A stretch of DNA of 64,000 nucleotides from Superficieibacter sp. HKU1 (GCF_029319185.1 NZ_CP119754.1:930001-994000); one strand, 5' to 3'; counted from the stretch's first letter, positions 37,032 through 44,961 are shown. A program made the numbers and translations. Notes: generated by a model not told the origin, from the sequence alone.

Positions 37032-37982
37032 TTACTCTGTATCCGCAGGTGGGATGCCGAAGTCCGGCATCCCGTTTTCCTGCCAGTGGATCAGTTTCAG
37101 GCGGGTATGGCGATTGGGATCGTACAGCGGGTCGCCCTCAATCTCCGTATAATTTCTTGCATGGTAGACCAGCACATCTTCTCCGTCAGGCGTACGGGTA
37201 AAACTGTTATGTCCCGGGCCATACTGGCGGTTTTCATAACTGGTGCGGAATACCGGCTGCGGTGATTTATGCCAGTTCTGCGGCCTGGTCATATCGGCGT
37301 TCAGGTCAATCCACAGCAGCCCCATGCAGTAGTTCTCATCCGTGGCGCTGGCGGAGTAGCTGACAAAGAGCTTATCGCCGTGAACCAGCACCGCTGGCCC
37401 TTCGTTGACCAGAAAGCCCCGGCATTCCCACTCATATTCCGGCTTGCTAAGCATCACCGACTCGCCTGTAATCGTCCAGGGATTTTCCAGTTCTGCCAGG
37501 TAGATATTGGAGTTGCCCGCGATCTCCGGCGCTTTTTGCGCCCACAGATACCACTGTTTGCCCTGATGGTGAAAGGTGGTGGCGTCCAGGCAGAAAGTGT
37601 CAAACGGCGTTTTGACCTGGCCGCGCTCAATCCATTTGCCGCTGAGCGGGTCACTATCCTCGCAGGTCAGCGCGTACATCCGGTGCTGGAACATCCCGAG
37701 TGAATCCAGCGCCTGAGTGTGGGCAGCCGCGAAATAGATCACCCACATGCCGTTGATGTTGTGCAGTTCCGGTGCCCAGATAAGTTCGCACATCGGTCCG
37801 GTGACAGGTTTGCGCCAGACGACCACAGGCTCGGCGCAGCGCAGACCATCAATGCTGCTGGCACGGCGGATCTCCAGCCGATCGTATTCCGGTACCGAGG
37901 CGATAAAATAGTAGCTGCCGTCGTGGCGCAGAATAAACGGATCGGCACGCTGTTCAATAAAGGGATTAGGCCAGTTTTCCAT
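37032..37982 (-). CDS. GH43 glycosidase, probable alpha-L-arabinofuranosidase
   Basis: Cytoplasmic family-43 glycoside hydrolase of 316 residues without a signal peptide. The five-bladed propeller catalytic set is visible: general base Asp14 in EQRADPF, pKa modulator near Asp133 in CLDATTFHH, and general acid near Glu194 in VNEGPAVL. WAPELH and GPGHNSF are also family motifs. The short single-domain form and the QRADP context resemble exo-acting arabinofuranosidases more than two-domain beta-xylosidases. It overlaps the upstream transporter gene by one base, so it probably hydrolyses the oligosaccharide that transporter imports. Substrate is inferred. Confidence 0.85.
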   Translation of the reverse strand: MENWPNPFIEQRADPFILRHDGSYYFIASVPEYDRLEIRRASSIDGLRCAEPVVVWRKPVTGPMCELIWAPELHNINGMWVIYFAAAHTQALDSLGMFQHRMYALTCEDSDPLSGKWIERGQVKTPFDTFCLDATTFHHQGKQWYLWAQKAPEIAGNSNIYLAELENPWTITGESVMLSKPEYEWECRGFLVNEGPAVLVHGDKLFVSYSASATDENYCMGLLWIDLNADMTRPQNWHKSPQPVFRTSYENRQYGPGHNSFTRTPDGEDVLVYHARNYTEIEGDPLYDPNRHTRLKLIHWQENGMPDFGIPPADTE

Positions 37983-39388
37983 CAGGCGTTCCTTGTTTTT
38001 TCAGTTGCTGGTAATTCCTGATATTCATTCAGTTCGCGATAGTTAACGCGGCGTTTTTCCAGATCCGTCTGGATCTGCTGCATAAATTCGCGGTTCACTT
38101 TGAGCAAACGTACCACGCCAGCGGTGATCAAATAGCCAATGCCGGGAATAACGGTGAATAACAATACAATGCCGTTAATCGCCGTAGCGCTTTGCGCTTT
38201 CGCGCCCGCATCATAACCGTACCAGGAGAGCAGAAAGCCGACCATTGCCCCGGCAATCGCCAGCCCCAGCTTCAGGAAAAACAGGTTGCCGGAGAAACTA
38301 ATACCGGTGATGCGCTTGCCGGTTTTCCACTCGCCATAATCATCCACGTCCGCCATCAGCGACCAGTGCAGCGGGGAGGGGATCTGATGCAGAATATTGA
38401 GCAGGAAATAGAGAACGACAATAGTGACCGTGGCGTGCGGATCAAAAAAGTAAAAAGCGCAGGAGAAGATGGCCAGTGCGATGTTGGTCCAGAAGAAGAC
38501 TTTCAGCTTGCACCAGCGGTCGGTGAGCACTTTCGCCAGCATGCTGCCGATCATCATCCCCACCACGCCGAGGCTGATGAACAGGGTAGCAAAATGGGTG
38601 CTCTGGCCCATCACCCACGTCACGTAGTACATGGTAGCGGCCATACGGATAAAGCCGGGGCAGACGTTGCACAGCGTCAGCAGTAAAATGCGCACCCACT
38701 GATCGTTCTTCCACACGTCTTTCAGATCTTTTTTCAGCTCGTCATTGGTAGGCACCGCCGGACGGACGCGCTCGCGGACGGTGGCGAAACAGAACAGAAA
38801 CATGCACATGCCGATAAACGCCAGCACGGTCATTGCCATCTGGTAGCCTTTCGCTTTATTTGCGCCGCCGAACCAGTCGGCCATCGGCAGCAAAGTCAGC
38901 GACAGCAGCAGCGTGGCAATGCCGACCATCACGAAGCGATAAGACTGACACGCGACACGTTCTTTCGGATCGTTGGTGATCACGCTGCCCAGCGAGCAGT
39001 AGGGAATGTTGATGGCGGTATAGGTGATCGACAGCAGAAAGTAGGTCACAAAGGCATAGATAACCTTGCTGCTATAGCTCCATTCGGGGGTGGTAAACAT
39101 TAACACGCTGAACAGCGCGTAGGGAAAGGCCACCCACAGTAGCCAGGGCCGAAAACGCCCATACTTACTGCGGGTCCGGTCGGCCAGTGCGCCCATAATA
39201 GGATCGGTGACCGCGTCGATTACCCGAATTGAGAGCAGTAATACGCCGACCAGCGCTGGCGCAAGACCAAAGATATCCGTATAAAAATAGTTAACAAACA
39301 ACATGATGGCGCCAAAGATGATGTTACATCCGGCGTCACCCATTCCGTAGCCAATTTTCTCTTTTACTGACAGTTTGCTCGTGTTCAT
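37982..39388 (-). CDS. GPH-family sugar:cation symporter
   Basis: Twelve-segment transporter of the glycoside-pentoside-hexuronide (MelB/XynT/YicJ) family, 468 residues from the ATG at 39386-39388. The N-terminal KIGYGMGDAGCNIIFG, cation-site region VIDAVTDPIMGALADRTRSK and WSLMADVDDYGEWKTGKR are classic GPH motifs. It is paired with a cytoplasmic GH43 enzyme, suggesting uptake of an arabino- or xylo-oligosaccharide. The same pair sits at this position in Salmonella and Citrobacter as I recall, but not in E. coli K-12. No dedicated regulator lies next to it. Confidence 0.88.
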   Translation of the reverse strand: MNTSKLSVKEKIGYGMGDAGCNIIFGAIMLFVNYFYTDIFGLAPALVGVLLLSIRVIDAVTDPIMGALADRTRSKYGRFRPWLLWVAFPYALFSVLMFTTPEWSYSSKVIYAFVTYFLLSITYTAINIPYCSLGSVITNDPKERVACQSYRFVMVGIATLLLSLTLLPMADWFGGANKAKGYQMAMTVLAFIGMCMFLFCFATVRERVRPAVPTNDELKKDLKDVWKNDQWVRILLLTLCNVCPGFIRMAATMYYVTWVMGQSTHFATLFISLGVVGMMIGSMLAKVLTDRWCKLKVFFWTNIALAIFSCAFYFFDPHATVTIVVLYFLLNILHQIPSPLHWSLMADVDDYGEWKTGKRITGISFSGNLFFLKLGLAIAGAMVGFLLSWYGYDAGAKAQSATAINGIVLLFTVIPGIGYLITAGVVRLLKVNREFMQQIQTDLEKRRVNYRELNEYQELPATEKTRNA

Positions 39389-39510
39389 TGCCAGATCTCT
39401 CCCTCGCAAGATGAAGAGAATTATTTGCTGGCTATCGAATAAATGCGTTGCAGGATAGAGGCGACGATATGGACAAAACAGCTCTGGAGAAGAAAGTGTG
39501 AGGAAGATAA

Positions 39511-39538
39511 CACCCCTCACCCTACAGGGTGAGGGGTG
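39511..39538. terminator. Long palindromic hairpin after aroP
   Basis: Perfect 13-bp inverted repeat (CACCCCTCACCCT / AGGGTGAGGGGTG) with a tiny loop, 6 bp beyond the aroP stop and upstream of the transporter start. Probably the aroP terminator or 3' stabiliser, though the T tract is poor. Similar CCCTCACCC hairpins are dispersed in enterobacterial genomes. Confidence 0.6.
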
Positions 39539-39544
39539 GAGAGA

Positions 39545-40915
39545 TTAATGCACCTTAGCGGTTCTGGCACTTTTCTGTTTAAACATATAGCCAATACCGA
39601 GCACTATCAGCCATACCGGGATCAGGTAGACGGAAATCGCCATTCCGTCGGTCATCAGCATAATTACCAACACGGCGGCCATAAACAGCAGGCAGATCCA
39701 GTTGCCTACCGGATAGAACAGCGCCGGGAAGCGTGGAGTAATGCCCTGCTGATGTTTCGCACGGCGGAACTTGATGTGCGCCAGACTGATCATCGCCCAG
39801 TTGATCACCAGGGCTGAGACCACCAGCGCCATCAGCAGACCAAAGGCCGATTCTGGTGCCAGATAGTTAATCAGCACGCACAGCGCGGTCACCAGCGCCG
39901 AGACCAGAATGGTGTTTACCGGCACGCCGCGTTTATCCACGCGCATCAGCATCCTGGGCGCATTGCCCTGCTGAGCGAGACCAAACAGCATGCGACTGTT
40001 GCAATATACGCAGCTGTTGTACACCGACAGCGCCGCTGTCAGGACAACCACGTTCAGCGCGTTTGCCACAAAAGTATCGCCCAGTTCATGAAAAATCAGC
40101 ACGAACGGGCTGGTGTCTGCGGTGACGCGGGTCCACGGCAGCAGTGAAAGCAGCACGGCCAGCGAGCCCACGTAGAAAATCAGAATACGGTAGATAACCT
40201 GGTTGGTGGCTTTCGGGATGCTCTGCTCCGGATTATCCGCTTCCGCGGCGGTGATGCCGACCAGCTCCAGCCCACCGAAAGAGAACATGATAATGGCCAT
40301 CATCATCACCAACCCGTTAATCCCGTGCGGCAGGAATCCACCTTGCTCCCACAGGTTGCGAACGGTTGCCTGCGGGCCGCCGTTGCCGCTGAACAGCAGC
40401 CAGCCGCCGAACAGGATCATCGCGACTACCGCGATAACTTTAATAATGGCAAACCAGAACTCCATCTCGCCAAACACTTTCACGTTGGTCAGGTTAACCG
40501 CGTTGATGACCACGAAGAACACCGCCGCCGAGGCCCACGTCGGGATTTCCGGCCACCAGAACTGAATGTATTTCCCGACCGCCGTCAGCTCCGCCATCGC
40601 CACCAGCACATAAAGTACCCAGTAGTTCCAGCCGGAAGCAAAGCCAGCAAAGCCGCCCCAGTATTTGTAGGCAAAGTGACTGAACGAACCGGCTACCGGC
40701 TCCTCAACGACCATTTCACCCAACTGACGCATAATCAGAAAGGCAATAAAGCCGGCAATGGCGTAGCCCAGAATAATACCGGGGCCAGCGGACTGGATAA
40801 CGGATGCGCTGCCCAGGAACAGCCCCGTACCGATGGCCCCTCCTAACGCAATAAGCTGAATATGGCGGTTTTTTAGTCCGCGCTTCAGCTGGTCGCCATG
40901 CTGTTGACCTTCCAT
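39545..40915 (-). CDS. aroP: Aromatic amino acid permease AroP
   Basis: APC-family proton symporter for phenylalanine, tyrosine and tryptophan. It has 456 residues and twelve transmembrane segments. The amino-acid permease signature begins LKRGLKNRHIQLIALGGAIG, with GTGLFLGSA and the GGLELVGITAAEADNPEQSI loop. The upstream region carries a TyrR-box-like sequence, consistent with TyrR repression in E. coli. Confidence 0.97.
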   Translation of the reverse strand: MEGQQHGDQLKRGLKNRHIQLIALGGAIGTGLFLGSASVIQSAGPGIILGYAIAGFIAFLIMRQLGEMVVEEPVAGSFSHFAYKYWGGFAGFASGWNYWVLYVLVAMAELTAVGKYIQFWWPEIPTWASAAVFFVVINAVNLTNVKVFGEMEFWFAIIKVIAVVAMILFGGWLLFSGNGGPQATVRNLWEQGGFLPHGINGLVMMMAIIMFSFGGLELVGITAAEADNPEQSIPKATNQVIYRILIFYVGSLAVLLSLLPWTRVTADTSPFVLIFHELGDTFVANALNVVVLTAALSVYNSCVYCNSRMLFGLAQQGNAPRMLMRVDKRGVPVNTILVSALVTALCVLINYLAPESAFGLLMALVVSALVINWAMISLAHIKFRRAKHQQGITPRFPALFYPVGNWICLLFMAAVLVIMLMTDGMAISVYLIPVWLIVLGIGYMFKQKSARTAKVH

Positions 40916-40971
40916 CTAGAAACCTCATGAGTGATGTGGTTGACGCTATTGTAAGTATGTAATTCCGTTTT

Positions 40972-40989
40972 TGTATTATTTTGTTTACA
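40972..40989 (-). promoter_or_regulatory. TyrR box upstream of aroP
   Basis: TGTATT-N6-TTTACA against the consensus TGTAAA-N6-TTTACA, 57 bp upstream of the aroP start. A second, weaker half-site (TGTAAG at 40950) begins exactly 22 bp away, on the same helix face, as for paired TyrR boxes at E. coli aroP. Confidence 0.55.
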
Positions 40990-41437
40990 GAAGCCGTATC
41001 TGAATTGTACTTATGCTGCTTTCAACTGACACACAATAATGGTATGCGCTGGGGAATGCACCTGCTTTATGCAGGGGCACCGAGCAGTTGGGTAAAAAGA
41101 AAGCATTTGTTAACCGTTCATCCCACACCCACAGACGAATTATTATCCGTTAAAGCTGGCTAACATGCTGTTTTAGCTGGCTATATACCTGACTTTTTGC
41201 CTGCTGAGCAACGCCCTTATGCATAGTCATGACAACACTAACAAAATGTAAATGTCAGAATAAAGGGATGTTAATAATGAGATGGAGTTGTAGCGTATAT
41301 ATTTAAATAAAATATTCTTAACCGGGCAATGATGTTAATTAATAAAAAGATCTTTATTATAAAACGTTTCTAATTGAATAAGGGATAAATTTGCCGTTTA
41401 ATAGAAATAAGGTAAGGATAACCAGAAATAAAATGAA
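40990..41437. other. AT-rich gap before the hcp effector island
   Basis: About 450 bp without a convincing gene. The last 200 bp are markedly AT-rich with runs such as ATATATTTAAATAAAATATT, unlike the flanking core genes. It presumably carries the promoter of the hcp effector gene, but no clear -35/-10 pair stands out among the many AT hexamers. This is the left flank of the acquired island. Confidence 0.5.
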
Positions 41438-43204
41438 ATGAGCGATCTTGTTTATCTGAGAATAGTCGGCGAGAAGCAGGGTGATATTTCTTCAGGGTGT
41501 GGAACATATGAATCGGTTGGCAACCGCTGGCAGGTCGGCCATGAAGATGAAATTTTTGCCTTTGCATTAAGCAATAGACTTACCAGTACCGGTAAAGGTG
41601 TTAATCTCCAGGGGCTTACGTTTTGCAAGCTCATCGATAAAAGCTCTCCGCTACTCTGCAATGCCATAAACCAGAATGAGCGGTTATTCATTGAAATTGA
41701 TTTTTATCGAATCAATAAAACCGGACGCCGGGAACGCTATTATTATATTCAGCTAAGGAATGCTTCATTAACCGCTGTTCATGTAAGCATTTCTCATAAT
41801 AACCTTGATACCGAATATATCACCGTCGACTATGACTACATATTATGTAAACATCTGATAGCCAGTACGGAATTTGACTGGCTGGCTTTTCCTGCGGGTT
41901 ACAATAGCCTGTTCATCCCCCCTGAAAGCCCACCTGTCAGCAATCTTAAACCTGAACCGCTACCGGTTATTAACCTGCCACCCCCTACGCCAGCGGTTAC
42001 CCCGGTCTACGCCAAATCCTGCCTGAAGGAGAAAGGGTGTACGGACGCCGGAACGGCAGAAGAACCCGCTGAAAACTTTGGGCAGGTAGCCATTTTTGCC
42101 CAGCCAATGGTTGATGATTGCTGCGGCTATCGCCATCCACATGACACAGAAGACGCGTCTTTTCCTCTGGTATCAGGCGGGCCTCTTGCTACCCGGGTCT
42201 GGGGCGAATGGTCGCTTAGTGGCGTATTAGGTGTGGCAAGGTACGTACCGTATATCGGCGCACTGGCATCTGCCCTGTACTCTCCCTCTGCGGGCGAAGG
42301 AAGCGCCCGCGTCCCCGGACGTGATGAGTTCTGGTATGAGGAAGAACTGCGCCAGAAAGCGCTGGCGGACAGCACCGCCACCACCCGGGTACGTTTTTTC
42401 TGGAGAACCGACATTCACGGCAAGCCCCAGGTGTATGGCGTGCACACGGGGGAAGGTACGCCGTATGAAAACGTCCGCGTGGCGAATATGCTGTGGAACG
42501 AGGACACGCAGCGTTACGAATTTACCCCCGCGCATGATGTCGACGGACCCCTAATCACCTGGACGCCGGAAAACCCGGAACATGGCAATGTTCCCGACCA
42601 TACCGGTAATGACAGGCCACCACTGGATCAACCCACCATTCTGGTGACGCCGATCCCGGACGGCACAGATAGCTATACCACGCCGCCATTCCCGGTTCCC
42701 GACGTAAAAGATTTCAACGATTATATTCTGGTCTTTCCGGCGGGCTCCGGCATTAAGCCGATCTATGTTTACCTGAAAGAAGATCCGCGAAAGCTGCCCG
42801 GTGTTGTGACAGGAAACGGCGTCCCGCTTTCACCCGGGAAATACTGGCTGGATATGTCGGTGACCAATAACGGCGACGGCGCGCCCATCCCGGCGCATAT
42901 TGCTGATAAATTACGCGGGCGGGAGTTCAGGACTTTTGATGACTTCCGGGAAGCGCTGTAGCTGGAGATTAGTCAGGATCCTGAGTTGATGGCGCAGTTT
43001 TCGGAAATTAATCAGTCACGTATTGGTCAGGGCTTTACGCCTTTCGCACCCGACGAAGGACATTATAGTGGTCCTAAAGAAATACTTAAGAAATTTCAGA
43101 TACACCATTTTATTCCTATTGAATATGGCGGCGGCGTATACGATATTGACAATTTACGAATTGTTACCCCCAGGCTACACGATGAGATTCACTACAGGAG
43201 ATAA
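41438..43204 (+). pseudogene. Hcp fused to S-type pyocin/HNH DNase toxin, interrupted by TAG
   Basis: Type VI secretion effector of the 'Hcp with extended toxin' type. The Hcp fold covers about residues 1-155 (MSDLVYLRIVGEKQGDISSG; GHEDEIFAFAL; LIDKSSPLL). A proline-rich linker follows at about 165-195. Residues 240-470 resemble the S-type pyocin/translocation region, and the C terminus is an E-colicin DNase. Codon 508 (42959-42961) is TAG, so the product ends at 507 residues. Reading through gives 588 residues with the HNH set His556/557, Asn572, His581 and His585 at colicin E9 spacing. The stop replaces the Trp kept in the downstream copy (FREALWLEV). The ribosome binding site is poor. The DNase is therefore lost unless the amber codon is suppressed. 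An immunity gene follows 2 bp later. Confidence 0.9.
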
Positions 43205-43206
43205 TT

Positions 43207-43491
43207 ATGTTTAAAGAAAATCTCGAAGATTATACTGAGGATGATTTCCTTAATTTTTTAGGTAGAATGAGATCACCTGTGAAAGATGGTAAAATCTTAA
43301 AAGGTAAGGCGCTAGAAAGATACTGGGATTCATTAGTAGATCACTTTGTTGAAATTACACAGCATCCGTCAAAGAGTGATCTTATTTTCTACCCTAAAAA
43401 TCAAGGAGATGATAAGCCTGAAAATATCCTGAAAATCGTCAAAGAATGGCGGCGTTCGCAGGGGCTGCCCTTGTTTAAAGACTCTAAGTGA
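43207..43491 (+). CDS. Colicin-DNase-type immunity protein (copy 1)
   Basis: 94 residues of the colicin/pyocin immunity family (Im2/Im7/Im8/Im9). It begins with the DYTEDDFLNFL helix I motif, and later carries ITQHPSKSDLIFYP, matching the invariant Im9 helix III region EHPSGSDLIYYP. It ends VKEWRRSQGLPLFKDSK. It would bind and block the cognate HNH DNase in the cytoplasm. The start lies 2 bp after the toxin stop, and the toxin's last codons (AGGAGATAA) form its ribosome binding site. Still open although its partner toxin is interrupted. Confidence 0.9.
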   Translation: MFKENLEDYTEDDFLNFLGRMRSPVKDGKILKGKALERYWDSLVDHFVEITQHPSKSDLIFYPKNQGDDKPENILKIVKEWRRSQGLPLFKDSK

Positions 43492-43663
43492 AGCAGGTAA
43501 TAAAATCATATATGAAACATCATCGTGTCTGGCTAACGCGATGATGTTAACAATATAAGATAATACTGAGATTGGTATTAATGAAAAATATTCAAAAAAT
43601 ACTGAAATATCATTATATCGTTTTATCAATGTCCCGCTTTCACCAAAAACCCGCTGGCAGGAT

Positions 43664-44014
43664 ATGTCGGTGAACAATGACGGCGACGGCGCGCCCATCC
43701 CGGCGCATATTGCTGATAAATTACGCGGACGGGAGTTTAAGACCTTTGATGACTTCCGGGAAGCGCTGTGGCTGGAGGTTAGTAAAGATCCGGAGCTCAG
43801 GAAGCAATTTAGAAAGAAAAATCTGGAAAAATTGGAAAAAGGGCATGCCCCCTTTTCTCCTGAAAGTGGCCACTACATGGGGCCAAAAGAAGTAATCAAG
43901 AAATTCCATATACACCATGATACTGCGATTGAGCACGGTGGTGGCGTTTATGATATTGATAACCTGAGGATTGTCACACCTCGGCTACATGACGAAATTC
44001 ACTACAGGAGATAA
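43664..44014 (+). CDS. Orphan HNH DNase domain (toxin C-terminal cassette)
   Basis: 116 residues equivalent to the E-colicin DNase domain without Hcp or pyocin domains. It contains GAPIPAHIADKLRGREFKTF, ALWLEVSKDPEL and the HNH core KFHIHHDTAIEHGGGVYD...N...H...H. It retains the Trp lost in the upstream copy. Upstream in the same frame is a stop in the spacer, so it cannot be an extension of another ORF. The AGGA before ATG 43664 is too close; a GTG at 43670 has better spacing. It may be silent, a recombination donor for the Hcp carrier, or a cytoplasmic DNase neutralised by the adjacent immunity protein. Confidence 0.8.
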   Translation: MSVNNDGDGAPIPAHIADKLRGREFKTFDDFREALWLEVSKDPELRKQFRKKNLEKLEKGHAPFSPESGHYMGPKEVIKKFHIHHDTAIEHGGGVYDIDNLRIVTPRLHDEIHYRR

Positions 44015-44016
44015 CA

Positions 44017-44307
44017 ATGATTAACTTTAAAGAAAAAATTACAGATTATACGGAGGAAGAATTCATTGAGCTTCTTGACGAATTTCTTATGGATACCAGA
44101 AAAGATAAGACGCTGAATGGTAATGAATTAGAGGATTATATAGATCGCCTAACAGATCACTTTATTGAAATAACTGAGCATCCATCTGGCAGCGATCTTC
44201 TCTTTTATCCAGAAACGGATGAAGATGAGGAGCCTAAAAAAATACTCAATACAGTCAAAGAGTGGCGGCGATCTCAGGGGTTGCCCTTGTTTAAAAACTC
44301 TAAGTGA
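44017..44307 (+). CDS. Colicin-DNase-type immunity protein (copy 2)
   Basis: 96-residue Im-family protein (DYTEEEFIELL ... ITEHPSGSDLLFYP ... VKEWRRSQGLPLFKNSK), 2 bp after the orphan DNase with the same AGGAGATAA ribosome binding site. It contains EHPSGSD exactly as in colicin E9 immunity protein. Residues 18-45, covering helix I end and helix II (the specificity helix in Im proteins), differ most from the other two copies, while the C terminus is nearly constant. Confidence 0.9.
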   Translation: MINFKEKITDYTEEEFIELLDEFLMDTRKDKTLNGNELEDYIDRLTDHFIEITEHPSGSDLLFYPETDEDEEPKKILNTVKEWRRSQGLPLFKNSK

Positions 44308-44344
44308 AGCAGGTAATAAAATCATATATGGAACATCATCGTGT

Positions 44345-44563
44345 ATGGCTAACGCGATGATGTTACCAATACAAGATAATTATGTGATTGTTCGTAATGA
44401 AAAATATTCAAAAAATACTGAAATATCATTATATCGTTTTATCAATGTCCCGCTTTCACCAGGAACTCGCTGGCTGGATATATCGGTGACCAATAACGGC
44501 GACGGTGTGCCCATCCCGGCGCATATTGCTGATAAATTACGCGGACGGGAGTTCAGGACTTGA
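44345..44563 (+). pseudogene. Remnant of a third DNase cassette
   Basis: A 72-residue frame starting in the spacer (MANAMMLPIQDNYVIVRNEK) and running into the DNase start (VPLSPGTRWLDISVTNNGDG ... ADKLRGREFRT), then stopping. Compared with modules 1 and 2, exactly 245 bp between this point and the immunity start are missing, taking the whole HNH core. The distance from GTCCCGC to the immunity ATG is 141 bp here and 386 bp in the other two. The spacer-coded part is not recognised. Confidence 0.75.
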
Positions 44564-44587
44564 TGAAATTCACTACAGGAGATAATT

Positions 44588-44878
44588 ATGTTTAATTTTA
44601 AAGAAAAAATTGAAGATTATACTGAGCTTGAATTTATCGAATTTCTAAGAGAGTTCAGAAAGGCAACGAGGAAAGATCAGTCTTTAAAAGGAAAAATACT
44701 GGAAAAATATATTGATGATTTAGTCGATCACCTTATAAAAATAACCGAGCATCCAGCGCAGGGCGATCTTATTTTTTATCCTGAATCACCAGAAGCACGT
44801 GAACCTGAAAACATCCTCAAAATCGTCAAAGAATGGCGGCGTTCCCAGAGATTGCCCCTGTTCAAAGACTCAAAGTGA
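44588..44878 (+). CDS. Colicin-DNase-type immunity protein (copy 3, orphan)
   Basis: 96-residue Im-family protein (DYTELEFIEFL ... ITEHPAQGDLIFYP ... VKEWRRSQRLPLFKDSK) with an intact GGAGA ribosome binding site carried by the remnant of its deleted toxin. With no toxin partner left, it could serve as an orphan immunity gene against kin or neighbours delivering the matching DNase. Frame and motif conservation argue against early decay. Confidence 0.88.
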   Translation: MFNFKEKIEDYTELEFIEFLREFRKATRKDQSLKGKILEKYIDDLVDHLIKITEHPAQGDLIFYPESPEAREPENILKIVKEWRRSQRLPLFKDSK

Positions 44879-44961
44879 ACGAAACATTCATCAACTCCCG
44901 GCTGGCGCTTGTCGGACAGGTCAGCCTGGATGTTTGACACCACCATAGCTTCTTCACTCAT
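44879..44961 (-). pseudogene. 5' fragment of an unrecognised gene
   Basis: On the minus strand an ATG (MSEEAMVVSNIQADLSDKRQ...) is preceded by a strong AGAAGG ribosome binding site and a purine-rich leader. After about 27 codons the frame runs into the antisense of immunity copy 3. This looks like the truncated start of a gene cut by the island's right boundary. I do not recognise the protein. Confidence 0.4.

Larger units (their letters stand above)
42821..44878 (+). repeat. Tandem array of three DNase/immunity modules
   Basis: The sequence GTCCCGCTTTCACC recurs at 42821, 43631 and 44447, marking modules with periods of 810 and 816 bp. Each module is a DNase C-terminal segment, an immunity gene, and (after the first two) a near-identical 139-bp spacer (43492-43630 and 44308-44446). 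Module 1 is joined to the Hcp carrier, module 2 is an orphan, and module 3 has lost most of its DNase by a 245-bp deletion. Confidence 0.88.

Noticed and set aside
42986..43204. Separate small gene encoding the HNH tail
   Set aside because: It is in frame with the upstream Hcp effector and is only the read-through part beyond the TAG; the internal start lacks the first half of the DNase fold.
41438..44961. Complete type VI secretion cluster, phage or insertion sequence at the island
   Set aside because: No tss, vgrG, integrase, transposase, terminal inverted repeats or tRNA are visible; only the effector/immunity array is present.
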